Numbered from the stretch's first letter, positions 15,338 to 23,484 are shown. The stretch is DNA of 42,852 nt from CAYRUP01 sp964489265 (GCA_964489265.1 CAZAXX010000009.1:1-42852), one strand, 5' to 3'. The notes: generated by a model not told the origin, from the sequence alone. Program-made: numbers and translations.

Positions 15338-16732
15338 TTAAAACGGCAAAATCAAATCCGGTTTCGCCGTTAATAAAAATTCACGAAACACATTCTTAAT
15401 TTTTTCCAACACGCCTTCACTTTCTGCTTCAAAACGTAAAACCAAACATGGTGTAGTATTCGATGGACGCACCAAACCCCAACCATCTGCAAAATTCACC
15501 CGCAAACCATCAATGGTGACCACTTCCGCTGGGCCGAAATTTGCATTCTGAACTAACTGTTCCATCAAGGAAAATTTTTCACTGTCAGCGACATACACTT
15601 TTAATTCCGGCGTATTCACACTATTTGGAACATCTTTGAATAATGCATCACTGTCGCCTGTTGTTTCCGCCAAAATCTCAAGCATGCGTGCACCCGCATA
15701 CAGCGCATCATCAAATCCATACCAGCGATCTTTAAAGAAAATGTGTCCACTCATTTCACCCGCCAACGCCGCTTGTGTTTCAGCGAGTTTTGCTTTTATC
15801 AACGAGTGACCGGTTTTCCACATAATTGGCACACCACCAAACTGGTGAATTACTTTTGCCAAATGATTTGTACATTTCACGTCATAAATAATTTTCGCGC
15901 CAGGCTGATGTGCTAAAATTGCTTTTGCAAATAACATCATTTGTCGATCCGGCCAAATTACATCACCGCTGGTCGTCACTAAACCTAAACGATCACCATC
16001 ACCATCAAATGCCAAACCAATATCTGCCTTGGTTTCGCGCACAACACGAATTAAATCATGCAAGTTTTCTGTTTGACTTGGATCAGGATGATGATTGGGA
16101 AAATTACCGTCTACGTCACAAAATAGTTCGTGCACTTCGCAGCCCATTTGTCGATATAACGCCGGCACAATTTTTCCTGCGACACCATTGCCGCAATCAA
16201 CAACAATTTTTAGTGGTCGAGCTAACTTCACATCGTGCGCGATGCGATTCATGTAACGTTCTACAATATCAACGTCGAATGCGGAAGCAGTCCCTGCGCT
16301 AAAATCATTTTTAACAATTCGTTCATAAAGATGCTGAATTCCCGCTTCTGCCAGCGTTTTTCCAGCAATCATGATTTTTAAACCGTTATAATCTGGCGGA
16401 TTATGGCTGCCAGTTAACATCACACCGGAACGTGTATCCATCATTTGCGTTGCATAATATAACAATGGAGTAGGTACAACACCGATATCCAGCACATCAC
16501 AGCCCGATGCTAACAAACCCGCGCACAATGCGCGCGATAACATGGGACCCGACAAGCGACCATCACGGCCCATTGCAATGCGTTTTTCGCCATTGGCAAG
16601 CGCCATTGAACCAATCGCTTGGCCAAGTTGATAGACACTGTGTTCTGTCAAACCTTCACCGACGACACCACGAATATCGTAGGCACGAAAAATAGAAGGA
16701 TCGATATGTGTATTTTTGTGTTCTGCTAACAT
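15338..16732 (-). CDS. algC: Phosphomannomutase/phosphoglucomutase
   Basis: Interconverts hexose 1- and 6-phosphates to supply precursors for LPS and other polysaccharides. 464 residues from the ATG at 16732. The phosphoserine loop is MLTGSHNPPDYNG with Ser109 (Ser108 in the P. aeruginosa enzyme). The metal-binding DGDGDRLG, sugar-binding GEMSGHIFF and phosphate-binding RPSNTTPCLVLRFE motifs are in order. An in-frame GTG at 16747 directly abuts the AGGT sequence, so the ATG is favoured, although the spacing is then long (about 12 nt). It lies 27 bp downstream of dut in a coaBC-dut-algC order, known from related gammaproteobacteria. Confidence 0.93.
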   Translation of the reverse strand: MLAEHKNTHIDPSIFRAYDIRGVVGEGLTEHSVYQLGQAIGSMALANGEKRIAMGRDGRLSGPMLSRALCAGLLASGCDVLDIGVVPTPLLYYATQMMDTRSGVMLTGSHNPPDYNGLKIMIAGKTLAEAGIQHLYERIVKNDFSAGTASAFDVDIVERYMNRIAHDVKLARPLKIVVDCGNGVAGKIVPALYRQMGCEVHELFCDVDGNFPNHHPDPSQTENLHDLIRVVRETKADIGLAFDGDGDRLGLVTTSGDVIWPDRQMMLFAKAILAHQPGAKIIYDVKCTNHLAKVIHQFGGVPIMWKTGHSLIKAKLAETQAALAGEMSGHIFFKDRWYGFDDALYAGARMLEILAETTGDSDALFKDVPNSVNTPELKVYVADSEKFSLMEQLVQNANFGPAEVVTIDGLRVNFADGWGLVRPSNTTPCLVLRFEAESEGVLEKIKNVFREFLLTAKPDLILPF

Positions 16733-16759
16733 AAGCTCTAGATCCACCTAAACAAAAAG

Positions 16760-17269
16760 TTAGTTTTTCCCCGAATGGCCAAAACCGCCCGCGCCGCGAG
16801 AAGTTGCGTCAAACTCTTCAACTAATTCGAAATTAACCCGCGCAATCGGCAGAAAAACTAATTGTGCGATCCGATCAAAGGGCTCAATGGTATATGAATG
16901 CTGCCCACGATTCCAGCAGGAAATCATGAGTGGGCCTTGATAATCCGCATCAATTAAACCAACCAAATTACCTAATACCAACCCATGTTTATGCCCCAAA
17001 CCCGAGCGCGGCAAAATCACTGCTGCTAAATTGGGATCGCCAATGTAAATTGAAATTCCGGTTGGAATTAAATGTGTTTCGCCCGGCTGTATCACTAATT
17101 TATTATCGAGACACGCACGCAAATCCAATCCTGCGGAATCGCTTGTTTCATATTTTGGTAAGGGGCATGCGGTGCCTATGCGCGGATCCAAAATTTTTAA
17201 CTGAATAGGTAAATTCTTGCGTAAATCGAATGGTGCAACGTTTGTCATTGATGCAATTCTTTCTTCCAT
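16760..17269 (-). CDS. dut: Deoxyuridine 5'-triphosphate nucleotidohydrolase (dUTPase)
   Basis: Hydrolyses dUTP to dUMP and PPi, keeping uracil out of DNA and feeding dTMP synthesis. All five trimeric dUTPase motifs are visible: SAGLDLRA, PRSGLGHKHG, GNLVGLIDADYQGPL, RIAQLVF and RGAGGFGHSG. At 169 residues it is about 18 longer than E. coli Dut at the N-terminus. GAGGTG 7 nt before the ATG at 17269 supports that start, although an internal Met8 is possible. The gap and disrupted repeat upstream separate it from coaBC, so operon continuity cannot be verified. Confidence 0.95.
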   Translation of the reverse strand: MEERIASMTNVAPFDLRKNLPIQLKILDPRIGTACPLPKYETSDSAGLDLRACLDNKLVIQPGETHLIPTGISIYIGDPNLAAVILPRSGLGHKHGLVLGNLVGLIDADYQGPLMISCWNRGQHSYTIEPFDRIAQLVFLPIARVNFELVEEFDATSRGAGGFGHSGKN

Positions 17270-17310
17270 GTTACTTCACCTCTTTGGAAATAAAAGCAAT
17301 AGATTGGTGG

Positions 17311-17423
17311 GGGGGGGGGGGGGGGAGAAAAAAAAAAAAAAAAAAAAATTAAAAAAATAATTTAAAATTTAATAAGGCCACCACAAAAAAAAACAAAAAC
17401 AAAAAAAAAAAAANNNNNNNNNN
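17311..17423. other. Assembly gap (10 N) with flanking low-complexity bases
   Basis: A long G run, then nearly pure A with a few interruptions, and then ten N at 17414-17423. This is far outside the composition of the rest of the window and is typical of contig-end artefacts joined by scaffolding. No biological feature should be inferred from these bases. The true gap length is unknown. Confidence 0.9.
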
Positions 17424-17500
17424 CCATCATCGAACAAGTTGCATTTTTATACAACTTGTTCGATGATGGCACTTGACCCCACAATTATCGACAGACCCTA
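17424..17500. mobile_element. Right-end remnant of a second palindromic element, related ends to 3971-4131
   Basis: An 18-bp perfect hairpin, CCATCATCGAACAAGTTG and complement, at 17424-17469 is followed by a terminal sequence whose minus-strand reading, GGGTCTGTCGATAATTG (17498-17482), matches the MITE-like end at 3971-4131 at 15 of 17 positions. TA follows at 17499-17500, as at the other element. Its left half is lost in the assembly gap. The first bases of the element provide the last three codons and the stop of coaBC. Confidence 0.6.
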
Positions 17501-18678
17501 GCAATAAAAGCAATAAGCTCGCGCGCCAATTTATTTTTCGACGTTTTAGCAAACTCATGCTGTGTATTATTAACTAAGACGACAACCGAATTATCATCTT
17601 CCTCAAATCCCATTTTTTCTCCAACCTGATTGGCAACGATCATATCTAATTTTTTATTTACTACTTTCGCACGCGCGTTTTCTATAACGTTTTCTGTTTC
17701 TGCTGCAAAACCAATAACAAACGGACGTTTTTTAAGTGCTGCAACACTCGCTAAAATATCAGGATTTCGTTCCAGTGCAAGCGTCAAGGTAGCATGATTA
17801 GATTTAGAAATTTTTTGGGTGGCAACTTCCACGCAGCGATAATCTGCAACTGCCGCAACACCGATAAAAATATCTGCGTCAGAAATCACATTCATCACTG
17901 CAGCATACATTTCTTGTGCGCTAATTACATTTAAACATTCTATGCGAGCAGGCGGGCGAAGATGCACAGGACCACTGACTAATGTCACGCGCGCACCGGC
18001 TTCATGCGCGGCTTCAGCCAACGCATAACCCATTTTGCCTGAGCTTGCGTTTGTGAGATAACGTACCGGATCGATGGCTTCGCGGGTTGGACCTGCGGTG
18101 ATGACAACATGTTTATTGTATAAACTGCCTGTCATGAAAATTTTTTGTAATTGCTCGACTAATTCTAATGGTTCCAACATACGCCCAAGACCGACATCGC
18201 CACAGGCCTGGCTACCTTCGCCTGGACCAAAAACGTGAATACCTTTTTTGATGAGCGCTTGCAGATTTTCTACGGTCCGCGTATTCTTCCACATACCTTG
18301 ATTCATGGCTGGCGCAACTGCAATCGGTGCCTTGGTTGCAAGACAAAGTGTTGTAAGTAAATCACCCGCTTCGCCATGTGCTAGTTTAGCCATAAAATCA
18401 GCGGTTGCCGGTGCAATCAAAATAGCATCCGCCCAACGCGCTAAATCAATGTGTCCCATCGCCGCTTCCGCTTTCAAATCAAATAAATCAGCATGCACTG
18501 GATTTCCTGAAACGGCTTGCATCGTCAATGGCGTAATAAATTCTTTAGCATGTTCTGTCATCACCACTCGGACCTCTGCCCCCACCTCACGCAAACGTCT
18601 GGCGAGATCAGCGCTTTTATAGGCTGCGATTCCGCCGGTTATGCCCAGCAGGATATTTTTATGTAAGGGTTGGTTCAT
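17485..18678 (-). CDS. coaBC: Bifunctional phosphopantothenoylcysteine decarboxylase / phosphopantothenate-cysteine ligase
   Basis: Catalyses two successive coenzyme A biosynthesis steps. The N-terminal flavoprotein CoaC domain has LGITGGIAAYKSADLARRLR, PAMNQGMW and ACGDVGLGRM with the active-site cysteine. The C-terminal CoaB domain has TAGPTREAIDPVRYLTNASSGKMG and a later VANQVG segment. 397 residues, normal length. GAGGAA lies about 10 nt upstream of the ATG. The last residues (VCR) and TAA stop are contributed by the terminal sequence of an inserted palindromic element, so the native C-terminus may have been slightly changed. Divergent from radC, with 63 bp between starts. Confidence 0.95.
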   Translation of the reverse strand: MNQPLHKNILLGITGGIAAYKSADLARRLREVGAEVRVVMTEHAKEFITPLTMQAVSGNPVHADLFDLKAEAAMGHIDLARWADAILIAPATADFMAKLAHGEAGDLLTTLCLATKAPIAVAPAMNQGMWKNTRTVENLQALIKKGIHVFGPGEGSQACGDVGLGRMLEPLELVEQLQKIFMTGSLYNKHVVITAGPTREAIDPVRYLTNASSGKMGYALAEAAHEAGARVTLVSGPVHLRPPARIECLNVISAQEMYAAVMNVISDADIFIGVAAVADYRCVEVATQKISKSNHATLTLALERNPDILASVAALKKRPFVIGFAAETENVIENARAKVVNKKLDMIVANQVGEKMGFEEDDNSVVVLVNNTQHEFAKTSKNKLARELIAFIARVCR

Positions 18679-18741
18679 TTTGCCGAGTTTCCTCTTTTAT
18701 GCATCGCGTACAAGATAACACGCTCTAGAAAGGAGTTCACT

Positions 18742-19416
18742 ATGTCCATCACACACTGGCCGTCGAGCGAACGGCCGCGGGAAAAATTATTACAACTCGG
18801 GGCAAAAAATCTGTCTGACGCCGAGTTACTCGCTATTTTCGTGAATACGGGCGTGCGTGGCAAAACGGCGCTCGATATTGCGCGGGAATTATTGATTGAT
18901 TTTGGTGGCTTAAAAAAATTATTGCACTCCTATCCTCATGAAATTTATCTAAAAAAAGGTTTGGGTAAAGCAAAATATGCTTTGCTGAAAGCGGCTGTTG
19001 AACTGGGACGGCGTTTTTTGGATAGTCATATTGAGCCGGGTGAGACTTTAAATAACAGCCAGCGGACTGGGCGGTTTCTGGCGCATCAACTTAAAAACTA
19101 TCCGCATGAAGTCTTTGCCTGCCTTTTTCTGGATAACCATAACCGTTTGATTTGTTTCGAAGAGTTATTTCATGGCACGTTGAATGAGGCGAGTGTTTAT
19201 CCGCGTGAAGTCGTTAAGCGGGCATTGCAACACAATGCGGCAAAGGTTATTTTTGCCCATAATCACCCCTCTGGAAAAGCTGAGCCAAGTCATGCCGATC
19301 GGGAAATAACAGAACGGCTAAAACAGGCGCTTGCGTTGGTTGATATTCAAGTCATTGACCATATTGTGATTGGTCAGCAAGAAACCATTTCATTTGCCGA
19401 ACATGGGATGCTTTGA
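18742..19416 (+). CDS. radC: RadC family JAB/MPN-domain protein
   Basis: 224 residues from the ATG at 18742, which has AGGAG 6 nt upstream; this is the normal RadC length. An N-terminal helix-hairpin-helix-like region (LSDAELLAIFVNTGVRGKTALDIARELL) precedes the MPN+/JAMM metalloprotease-like domain with His173, His175 and Asp186 in HNHPSGKAEPSHADREIT. Named for DNA repair, but its role in the cell remains unsettled in the literature. The radC-rpmB-rpmG arrangement is widely conserved in gammaproteobacteria. Confidence 0.95.
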   Translation: MSITHWPSSERPREKLLQLGAKNLSDAELLAIFVNTGVRGKTALDIARELLIDFGGLKKLLHSYPHEIYLKKGLGKAKYALLKAAVELGRRFLDSHIEPGETLNNSQRTGRFLAHQLKNYPHEVFACLFLDNHNRLICFEELFHGTLNEASVYPREVVKRALQHNAAKVIFAHNHPSGKAEPSHADREITERLKQALALVDIQVIDHIVIGQQETISFAEHGML

Positions 19417-19420
19417 ATGC

Positions 19421-19449
19421 TTGCACTGGGTTGTTGTTTCTGGTATAAA
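19421..19449 (+). promoter_or_regulatory. Promoter of the rpmB-rpmG operon
   Basis: TTGCAC (19421-19426), a 17-bp spacer and TATAAA (19444-19449), placed just after the radC stop and about 50 bp upstream of rpmB. Optimal spacing and near-consensus boxes make this the best sigma-70 promoter in the window. Confidence 0.7.
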
Positions 19450-19497
19450 TCGCGACCTGCCTTTGCGCAATATAGAGATCTATCGGAGAGTAAGAAT

Positions 19498-19740
19498 ATG
19501 TCTAGAGTGTGTCAGGTTACAGGAAAACGTCCGTTGATGGGGCATAATGTTTCCCATGCGAACAACAAGACCAAACGACGTTTCAATCCTAACCTTCAGG
19601 AGCATCGCTTCTGGTTAGAAAATGAAAAACGCTATATCAAACTGCGTGTTAGCACGAAAGGAATGCGTATTATTGATAAGTACGGCATTGAAAAAGTTCT
19701 GCAAGATATTAAAGAACGCGAACAAGCAGAACAGGAATAA
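19498..19740 (+). CDS. rpmB: 50S ribosomal protein L28
   Basis: 80 residues starting MSRVCQVTGKRPLMGHNVSH with NNKTKRRFNPNLQ, the standard gammaproteobacterial L28 sequence (78 in E. coli). GGAGAG lies 7 nt before the ATG at 19498; upstream in-frame codons belong to the promoter region and were discarded. Co-transcribed with rpmG 20 bp downstream. Confidence 0.97.
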   Translation: MSRVCQVTGKRPLMGHNVSHANNKTKRRFNPNLQEHRFWLENEKRYIKLRVSTKGMRIIDKYGIEKVLQDIKEREQAEQE

Positions 19741-19760
19741 CCGCTTAAAAGGTATCTATT

Positions 19761-19955
19761 ATGCGCGATAAAATCAAAATGTTATCTACCGGCTTAACCA
19801 AGGCTGGCAAAAAAACCGGTACTTTCCGTACCACCACCAAGAACAAACGTACGATGGCTGAAAAGTTTAAGCAAAAATACTTTGATCCACGTGCATACAA
19901 TGCAGCAACCGGTAAAAATGGAATGCATGTGTTGTTTGAGGAAACCAAGCTATAA
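19761..19955 (+). CDS. rpmG: 50S ribosomal protein L33
   Basis: 64 residues with the L33 core FRTTTKNKRTMAEKFKQKYFDPR. It lacks the zinc-binding cysteines, as in the C-minus L33 type. It is about ten residues longer than usual: extra residues lie in the N-terminal loop (TGLTKAGKKTG) and near the C-terminus (YNAATGKNG). AAAGG precedes the ATG. Followed by a strong terminator. Confidence 0.93.
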   Translation: MRDKIKMLSTGLTKAGKKTGTFRTTTKNKRTMAEKFKQKYFDPRAYNAATGKNGMHVLFEETKL

Positions 19956-19990
19956 CGTGAATTGCTTTGGCAATTCCGACTATCCTGTAG

Positions 19991-20022
19991 GGGCGAACCT
20001 TTGTGTTCGCCCTTTTCTTTTT
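19991..20022 (+). terminator. Rho-independent terminator of rpmB-rpmG
   Basis: Stem GGGCGAAC / GTTCGCCC with a CTTTGT loop, followed by TTTTCTTTTT. It lies 35 bp after the rpmG stop. Confidence 0.88.
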
Positions 20023-20141
20023 CTGTCGCCTACAACCACGCGCGTCGCGGGATGACGGACGGTGTGGTAATGATAAAAAATTATTTTCCAGCTCGGGCAC
20101 GAGGAGAGGCAATATAATTATTGCCGTCTGCTATGCATTCG

Positions 20142-20222
20142 CCCTACGTCCCGCGGCTTGTCCGCGGGATCCAGGGAGGAGATTTTGCTCTGGATCCCGC
20201 GGACACGCCGCGGGACGTAGGG
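20142..20222. repeat. GC-rich imperfect inverted repeat
   Basis: The arms start CCCTACGTCCCGCGG and end in CCGCGGGACGTAGGG; each also contains GCGGGATCCAG or its complement next to a ~15-nt loop. Much more GC-rich than its surroundings and different in sequence from the GTCATCCTGAACG family. It resembles REP-like dispersed palindromes, but no second copy is seen in this window. Confidence 0.7.
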
Positions 20223-20259
20223 AAGTAAAAAACGCGGGGTTCGCAATGACAGGATAAGA

Positions 20260-20287
20260 TTGCATTCAATCACCAAGATAGTATAAA
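20260..20287 (+). promoter_or_regulatory. Candidate promoter of the 149-residue orphan gene
   Basis: TTGCAT (20260-20265), a 16-bp spacer and TATAAA (20282-20287), about 44 bp before the ATG at 20331. The -35 is only partly consensus. Confidence 0.4.
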
Positions 20288-20330
20288 ATGCCTCTTTTTT
20301 ATACATATCTATATTTATACCGAGGATGCC

Positions 20331-20780
20331 ATGCCAGTCGCTTTAATTTCACACGATATTATTGGTGAATCTTTACAAGATGTATTTGAAATCTCAGGTA
20401 GTACTTCTTGTTATATCACCATCTCTCGTGAGTGGGGAAACAGTAAAAATGAACCGCTTTTTATACGCAGCAAAGAACCATTGGGTATGCTGAGTCTTCG
20501 TGAAACGAATTGGCTGCCTCTTAGTGAGCTTTTTTCTGGCGCTCATTTAGCTGATATTGATAAAGAAGATAGAAAAGCGCTACTAAAAGAAATACCAGAA
20601 TTTAAAGAGCTTGTTGCCAAAGCTATCCTTAAGAAAGCAGAAAGCGACAAAGCTGCGCTGGCGGCGCTTATTTTAATTCGTGCACGACGCAGTGAAGCGC
20701 TCCTCAGAGCTCTCGAAGCTAACAAGCCGGCACAACAACTGGAACTGCTAAATAAAAGTCGAAGACGGTACGGACAATAA
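20331..20780 (+). CDS. Small orphan protein, unknown function
   Basis: 149 residues, family not recognised. GAGGATGCC precedes the ATG, giving good translation evidence. The N-terminal half looks beta-rich (CYITISREWGNSKNEPLFIRS). The C-terminal half is strongly helical and Ala/Lys/Arg/Leu-rich (KAILKKAESDKAALAALILI), ending in a basic RRRYGQ tail. No signal peptide or clear membrane segment. It stands alone between the L28/L33 operon terminator and a convergent LRR gene, with a palindromic repeat in between. The basic amphipathic tail could bind nucleic acid or membranes; this is only a guess. Confidence 0.6.
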   Translation: MPVALISHDIIGESLQDVFEISGSTSCYITISREWGNSKNEPLFIRSKEPLGMLSLRETNWLPLSELFSGAHLADIDKEDRKALLKEIPEFKELVAKAILKKAESDKAALAALILIRARRSEALLRALEANKPAQQLELLNKSRRRYGQ

Positions 20781-20788
20781 CGTTACTT

Positions 20789-20863
20789 GTCATCCTGAAC
20801 GAAGTGAAGGACCCCATGTTATAACGCGGAGATCCTTCGAGCAAAAAGCGCTCTCAGGATGAC
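20789..20863. repeat. Palindromic repeat, copy 4, variant right arm
   Basis: The left arm begins GTCATCCTGAACGAAGTG as in other copies, but the right arm reads GATCCTTCGAGCAAAAAGCG then CTCTCAGGATGAC, so the two arms pair only at the ends and around GGATCTCC. The same variant arm occurs at 34124-34199. It lies between convergent genes and might help terminate either transcript. Confidence 0.75.
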
Positions 20864-20871
20864 ACTGGACA

Positions 20872-22203
20872 CTATGGCCGGGGACTTACATTATCACCTG
20901 CCGATTTAAAATGAATATTCGCCCTATCCACAAAATTCAGTTGCTCCAAATACTGCACCGCTTGCACACAATCCATGCCAAGTATTTTTTCTATTTCCAC
21001 TCTTGCTTCTTTTAACGATGGTTTCGCTATCACTGCCTGATCAAATTTCTGAAGAAGCTTTAATTTTAAATCCGGATCTTGCAGAGTATTAAAATGCCTG
21101 AGATAAAAATTGATAAAGCGTTGCATAGCATCCTGGTGCCCATCAATAAAATAGCGCATTTGAAGTTTCTCAAAAGGCGACAGAACTTCATCTGTTATAT
21201 TTGCAACAAGTCTTTTGCTAAGATCATCACGGATGACCACGTTTTCATTATAGTTTCCGAGATACATGAGCATAATATTTCTAATATCCCGATTAAAAAA
21301 TCCTGCCAGCATAACCACGAGCGGCATAATTTCTCGATTATGTTCCAGACAGTGTCTTATCTTTTTATTTTTACATTCGCCATTCAGGTTTATTAACGTA
21401 TGATTTATCTTAAGTGCAGCTTGTATTGCCACGATGCTTTGAGCACAAGAAGCAGTTGGTATTTTCTCAACATTCAAATCAGTCAATTCACACTGCGAAA
21501 TTGCATCCAGAATCAACTTCATTCCGTTTGAACTTACTATTGCGCCCGTGAGATCTAGTTTTTTTAATTTAAGATGTTCGGATTTAATTATCTTTGCTAA
21601 AAACTCCGCATTTTCATCGTTTATGTCGCTATTACACAAGGATAAACAACTGATCTTTCCATGACTAAGAATCGCTTCTAATATTTGATGCAACCCTTGC
21701 TGACATCCTTTTTGATTGGTATACCCAAATGCCGTAAGAGAACCATTCATTTTAATTGCTGCTGCAAGTATGCCGCTACCGATATCATCAAGCGCAGGCA
21801 CATATTCAAAATTAGTTAACTTGCATTGAGTACACTGCAAAGTCGCTGCCAATGTGGTAATCGCTTGCAACTGATCGCCTTGAAAATCAACTTCAAGTTC
21901 TTTTAAATGACAGTCTGGTTGATTTACCATTCTTGCGAGAAAATCTATGCAATCTAAATATTGCGGTTTTACGCGAAGCAATTTTATTTGCGAATGTTCA
22001 TTTAAAAATAATAATAAATATTTTTTTAATCTTTCGTCAGAAACTTCGACAGGAGAAAAATCGATTAGTTCAGTTATGATGAGATGTTTATATTCTTCGT
22101 TAAATTTCTTATATGAATCTAATAAGCTCGAAATAATAATTCGAGACCATCTTGCTAAAAATCCATCATTTTCTGGAGATGTTTTATTTTCTTCAGCTGG
22201 CAT
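20872..22203 (-). CDS. Leucine-rich repeat protein (ribonuclease-inhibitor type), effector-like
   Basis: 443 residues. The middle (about 100-290) has leucine-rich repeats of the ~28-residue ribonuclease-inhibitor/NLR type, for example KISCLSLCNSDINDENAEFLAKI (in parts: LSLCNSDINDENAEFLA) and KLKKLDLTGAIVSSNGMKL. IKMNGSLTAFGY and LKINHTLINLNG show the same pattern, and CLEHNREIMPLV marks the repeat end. The N- and C-terminal regions are helical and unrecognised. No signal peptide. This LRR style is frequent in effectors of Legionella and relatives, where it mediates host-protein binding, so the gene is a good effector candidate; secretion itself cannot be shown. A weak GGAAGTG lies 8-11 nt before the ATG. 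Confidence 0.75.
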   Translation of the reverse strand: MPAEENKTSPENDGFLARWSRIIISSLLDSYKKFNEEYKHLIITELIDFSPVEVSDERLKKYLLLFLNEHSQIKLLRVKPQYLDCIDFLARMVNQPDCHLKELEVDFQGDQLQAITTLAATLQCTQCKLTNFEYVPALDDIGSGILAAAIKMNGSLTAFGYTNQKGCQQGLHQILEAILSHGKISCLSLCNSDINDENAEFLAKIIKSEHLKLKKLDLTGAIVSSNGMKLILDAISQCELTDLNVEKIPTASCAQSIVAIQAALKINHTLINLNGECKNKKIRHCLEHNREIMPLVVMLAGFFNRDIRNIMLMYLGNYNENVVIRDDLSKRLVANITDEVLSPFEKLQMRYFIDGHQDAMQRFINFYLRHFNTLQDPDLKLKLLQKFDQAVIAKPSLKEARVEIEKILGMDCVQAVQYLEQLNFVDRANIHFKSAGDNVSPRP

Positions 22204-22221
22204 CTATTTTTCACTTCCTTG

Positions 22222-22256
22222 CGTACGGACAGACCCTCCTCAGAGTCTGCCCTACG
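22222..22256. repeat. Short imperfect inverted repeat
   Basis: Arms CGTACGGACAGACCCT and AGAGTCTGCCCTACG around CCTC, between the desaturase and LRR genes. It contains CAGACCCT, the same octamer as the ends of the MITE-like elements, but is otherwise different. No T-tract. Confidence 0.5.
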
Positions 22257-22259
22257 GGA

Positions 22260-23432
22260 TTATGCTTTACTTGGAACGTATGCTTTCAATTGTGTTACGA
22301 ATTCACGCAACACACTAATACCTGTCGCTTCCGCTTGACGACACCATTCTTGTAACGCTTCCAAAAGTTCTGCTTGTGTCGCTGCGCTTTTCGCCCAGAT
22401 ATTTTGAAGATTCAAACGAAATTGATAAACCACCGCGAGAGAACGGTGACTCGCTAATGCGCTTGCCAAAGTTTGTTGACCGTTCTGATCAACCAACGAT
22501 GTTTCACGAATCAACAAAGTGCGAACGCGACGTAACATCGATTTGCTCGCCTCACTTGCACGACGACGCTCTTCACGAAACACAGGCACGATCACATTTT
22601 TACTGTAATGCGCCATCACTTGAAAACGATTGGTTAAAATTGCTTTTAATGTATCCACATCAACCGTACCTTTACCGGGTACTAAATCTGCTTTCGGTGG
22701 TATGCGTTTTGGACGCGCCAAACCAACCATTTGCAGCATGCGGATCACGAGCCAACCCATGTCAAACTCCCACCACTTCACCGAAAATTTGGCTGAGGTA
22801 CCAAACGTGTGATGGTTGTTATGTAATTCTTCGCCACCAATAAAAAATCCAATTGGGAGCAGATTGCGGGAAGCATCCTGGCATTCAAAATTTCGATAAC
22901 CAACATAATGCCCAACGCCATTCACAACACCGGCCGCCCAGAAAGGAATCCAAGCCATTTGCAGGGCCCAAATACTAATGCCAAGAGGACCAAATAAAAC
23001 GATATCCACCACAAACATCAACAAAATACCGTATTTGTTATTGCGGGCATAAACATTGCGTTCCATCCAGTCATCGGGTGTGCCCGTGCCATAACGCTCT
23101 AGCGTTTCTGGATTACGACTTTCTTTTTTGTAAAGTTCTGTACCTTGAAATAATACTTTCCAGATACCTTGTTTTTGCGGGCTATGCGGATCTTCGTCGG
23201 TTTCAACTTTTGCATGGTGCTTGCGATGAATCGCAGCCCATTCTTTGGTGACCATACCTGTTGTCAGCCACAACCAGAAACGGAAAAAATGGCTAGCAAT
23301 TGGATGTAATTCTAACGCGCGATGCGCTTGGCATCGATGCAAAAATACTGTGACGCTAACAATGGTAATTTGGGTCATGATGACTACTGCAACGATGAAG
23401 CCCCACCAAGGTAAGTTTAAAACGCCATACAT
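22260..23432 (-). CDS. Membrane fatty acid desaturase (delta-9 acyl desaturase type)
   Basis: Introduces a double bond in acyl chains using a di-iron centre fed by electron carriers. 390 residues from the ATG at 23432 (MYGVLNLPWWGF), which has AAAAGG about 10 nt upstream. Three histidine boxes are present: HRCQAH (32-37), HRKHH (69-73) and HNNHH (204-208). Hydrophobic stretches at about 10-31, 50-62, 135-165 and 193-200 fit the integral-membrane fold. The last ~130 residues form a soluble helical extension that proteobacterial homologues also carry. Likely adjusts membrane fluidity. A 6-bp palindrome, GTCTGT-N11-ACAGAC, lies 30-52 bp upstream of the start. Confidence 0.9.
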   Translation of the reverse strand: MYGVLNLPWWGFIVAVVIMTQITIVSVTVFLHRCQAHRALELHPIASHFFRFWLWLTTGMVTKEWAAIHRKHHAKVETDEDPHSPQKQGIWKVLFQGTELYKKESRNPETLERYGTGTPDDWMERNVYARNNKYGILLMFVVDIVLFGPLGISIWALQMAWIPFWAAGVVNGVGHYVGYRNFECQDASRNLLPIGFFIGGEELHNNHHTFGTSAKFSVKWWEFDMGWLVIRMLQMVGLARPKRIPPKADLVPGKGTVDVDTLKAILTNRFQVMAHYSKNVIVPVFREERRRASEASKSMLRRVRTLLIRETSLVDQNGQQTLASALASHRSLAVVYQFRLNLQNIWAKSAATQAELLEALQEWCRQAEATGISVLREFVTQLKAYVPSKA

Positions 23433-23461
23433 AGAAATATCGCCTTTTGTAATTAATACAT

Positions 23462-23484
23462 GTCTGTAATATATATCGACAGAC
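23462..23484. promoter_or_regulatory. Operator-like palindrome upstream of the desaturase
   Basis: GTCTGT, an 11-bp AT-rich spacer and ACAGAC form a perfect dyad between the divergent desaturase and mutM starts. The spacing of about 17 bp between half-site centres suits a dimeric regulator, but a simple mRNA hairpin is equally possible. Confidence 0.3.

Larger units (their letters stand above)
20023..20330. other. Gene-free stretch with several palindromes
   Basis: No convincing gene. It holds a small perfect palindrome, GGCAATATAATTATTGCC (20108-20125), a larger GC-rich inverted repeat (listed separately) and the promoter of the next gene. Short reading frames here have no ribosome-binding sites and run through the repeats. 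Confidence 0.7.

Noticed and set aside
17311..17413. Poly-G/poly-A tract as a possible phase-variable promoter element
   Set aside because: Its composition and its position against an N run point to an assembly artefact.
18670..18741. Longer RadC start
   Set aside because: It would overlap the coaBC start; the ATG at 18742 has AGGAG and gives the usual 224 residues.
20003..20306. Short reading frames on both strands after rpmG
   Set aside because: They span the terminator and GC-rich palindromes, have no ribosome-binding sites and show low-complexity translations.
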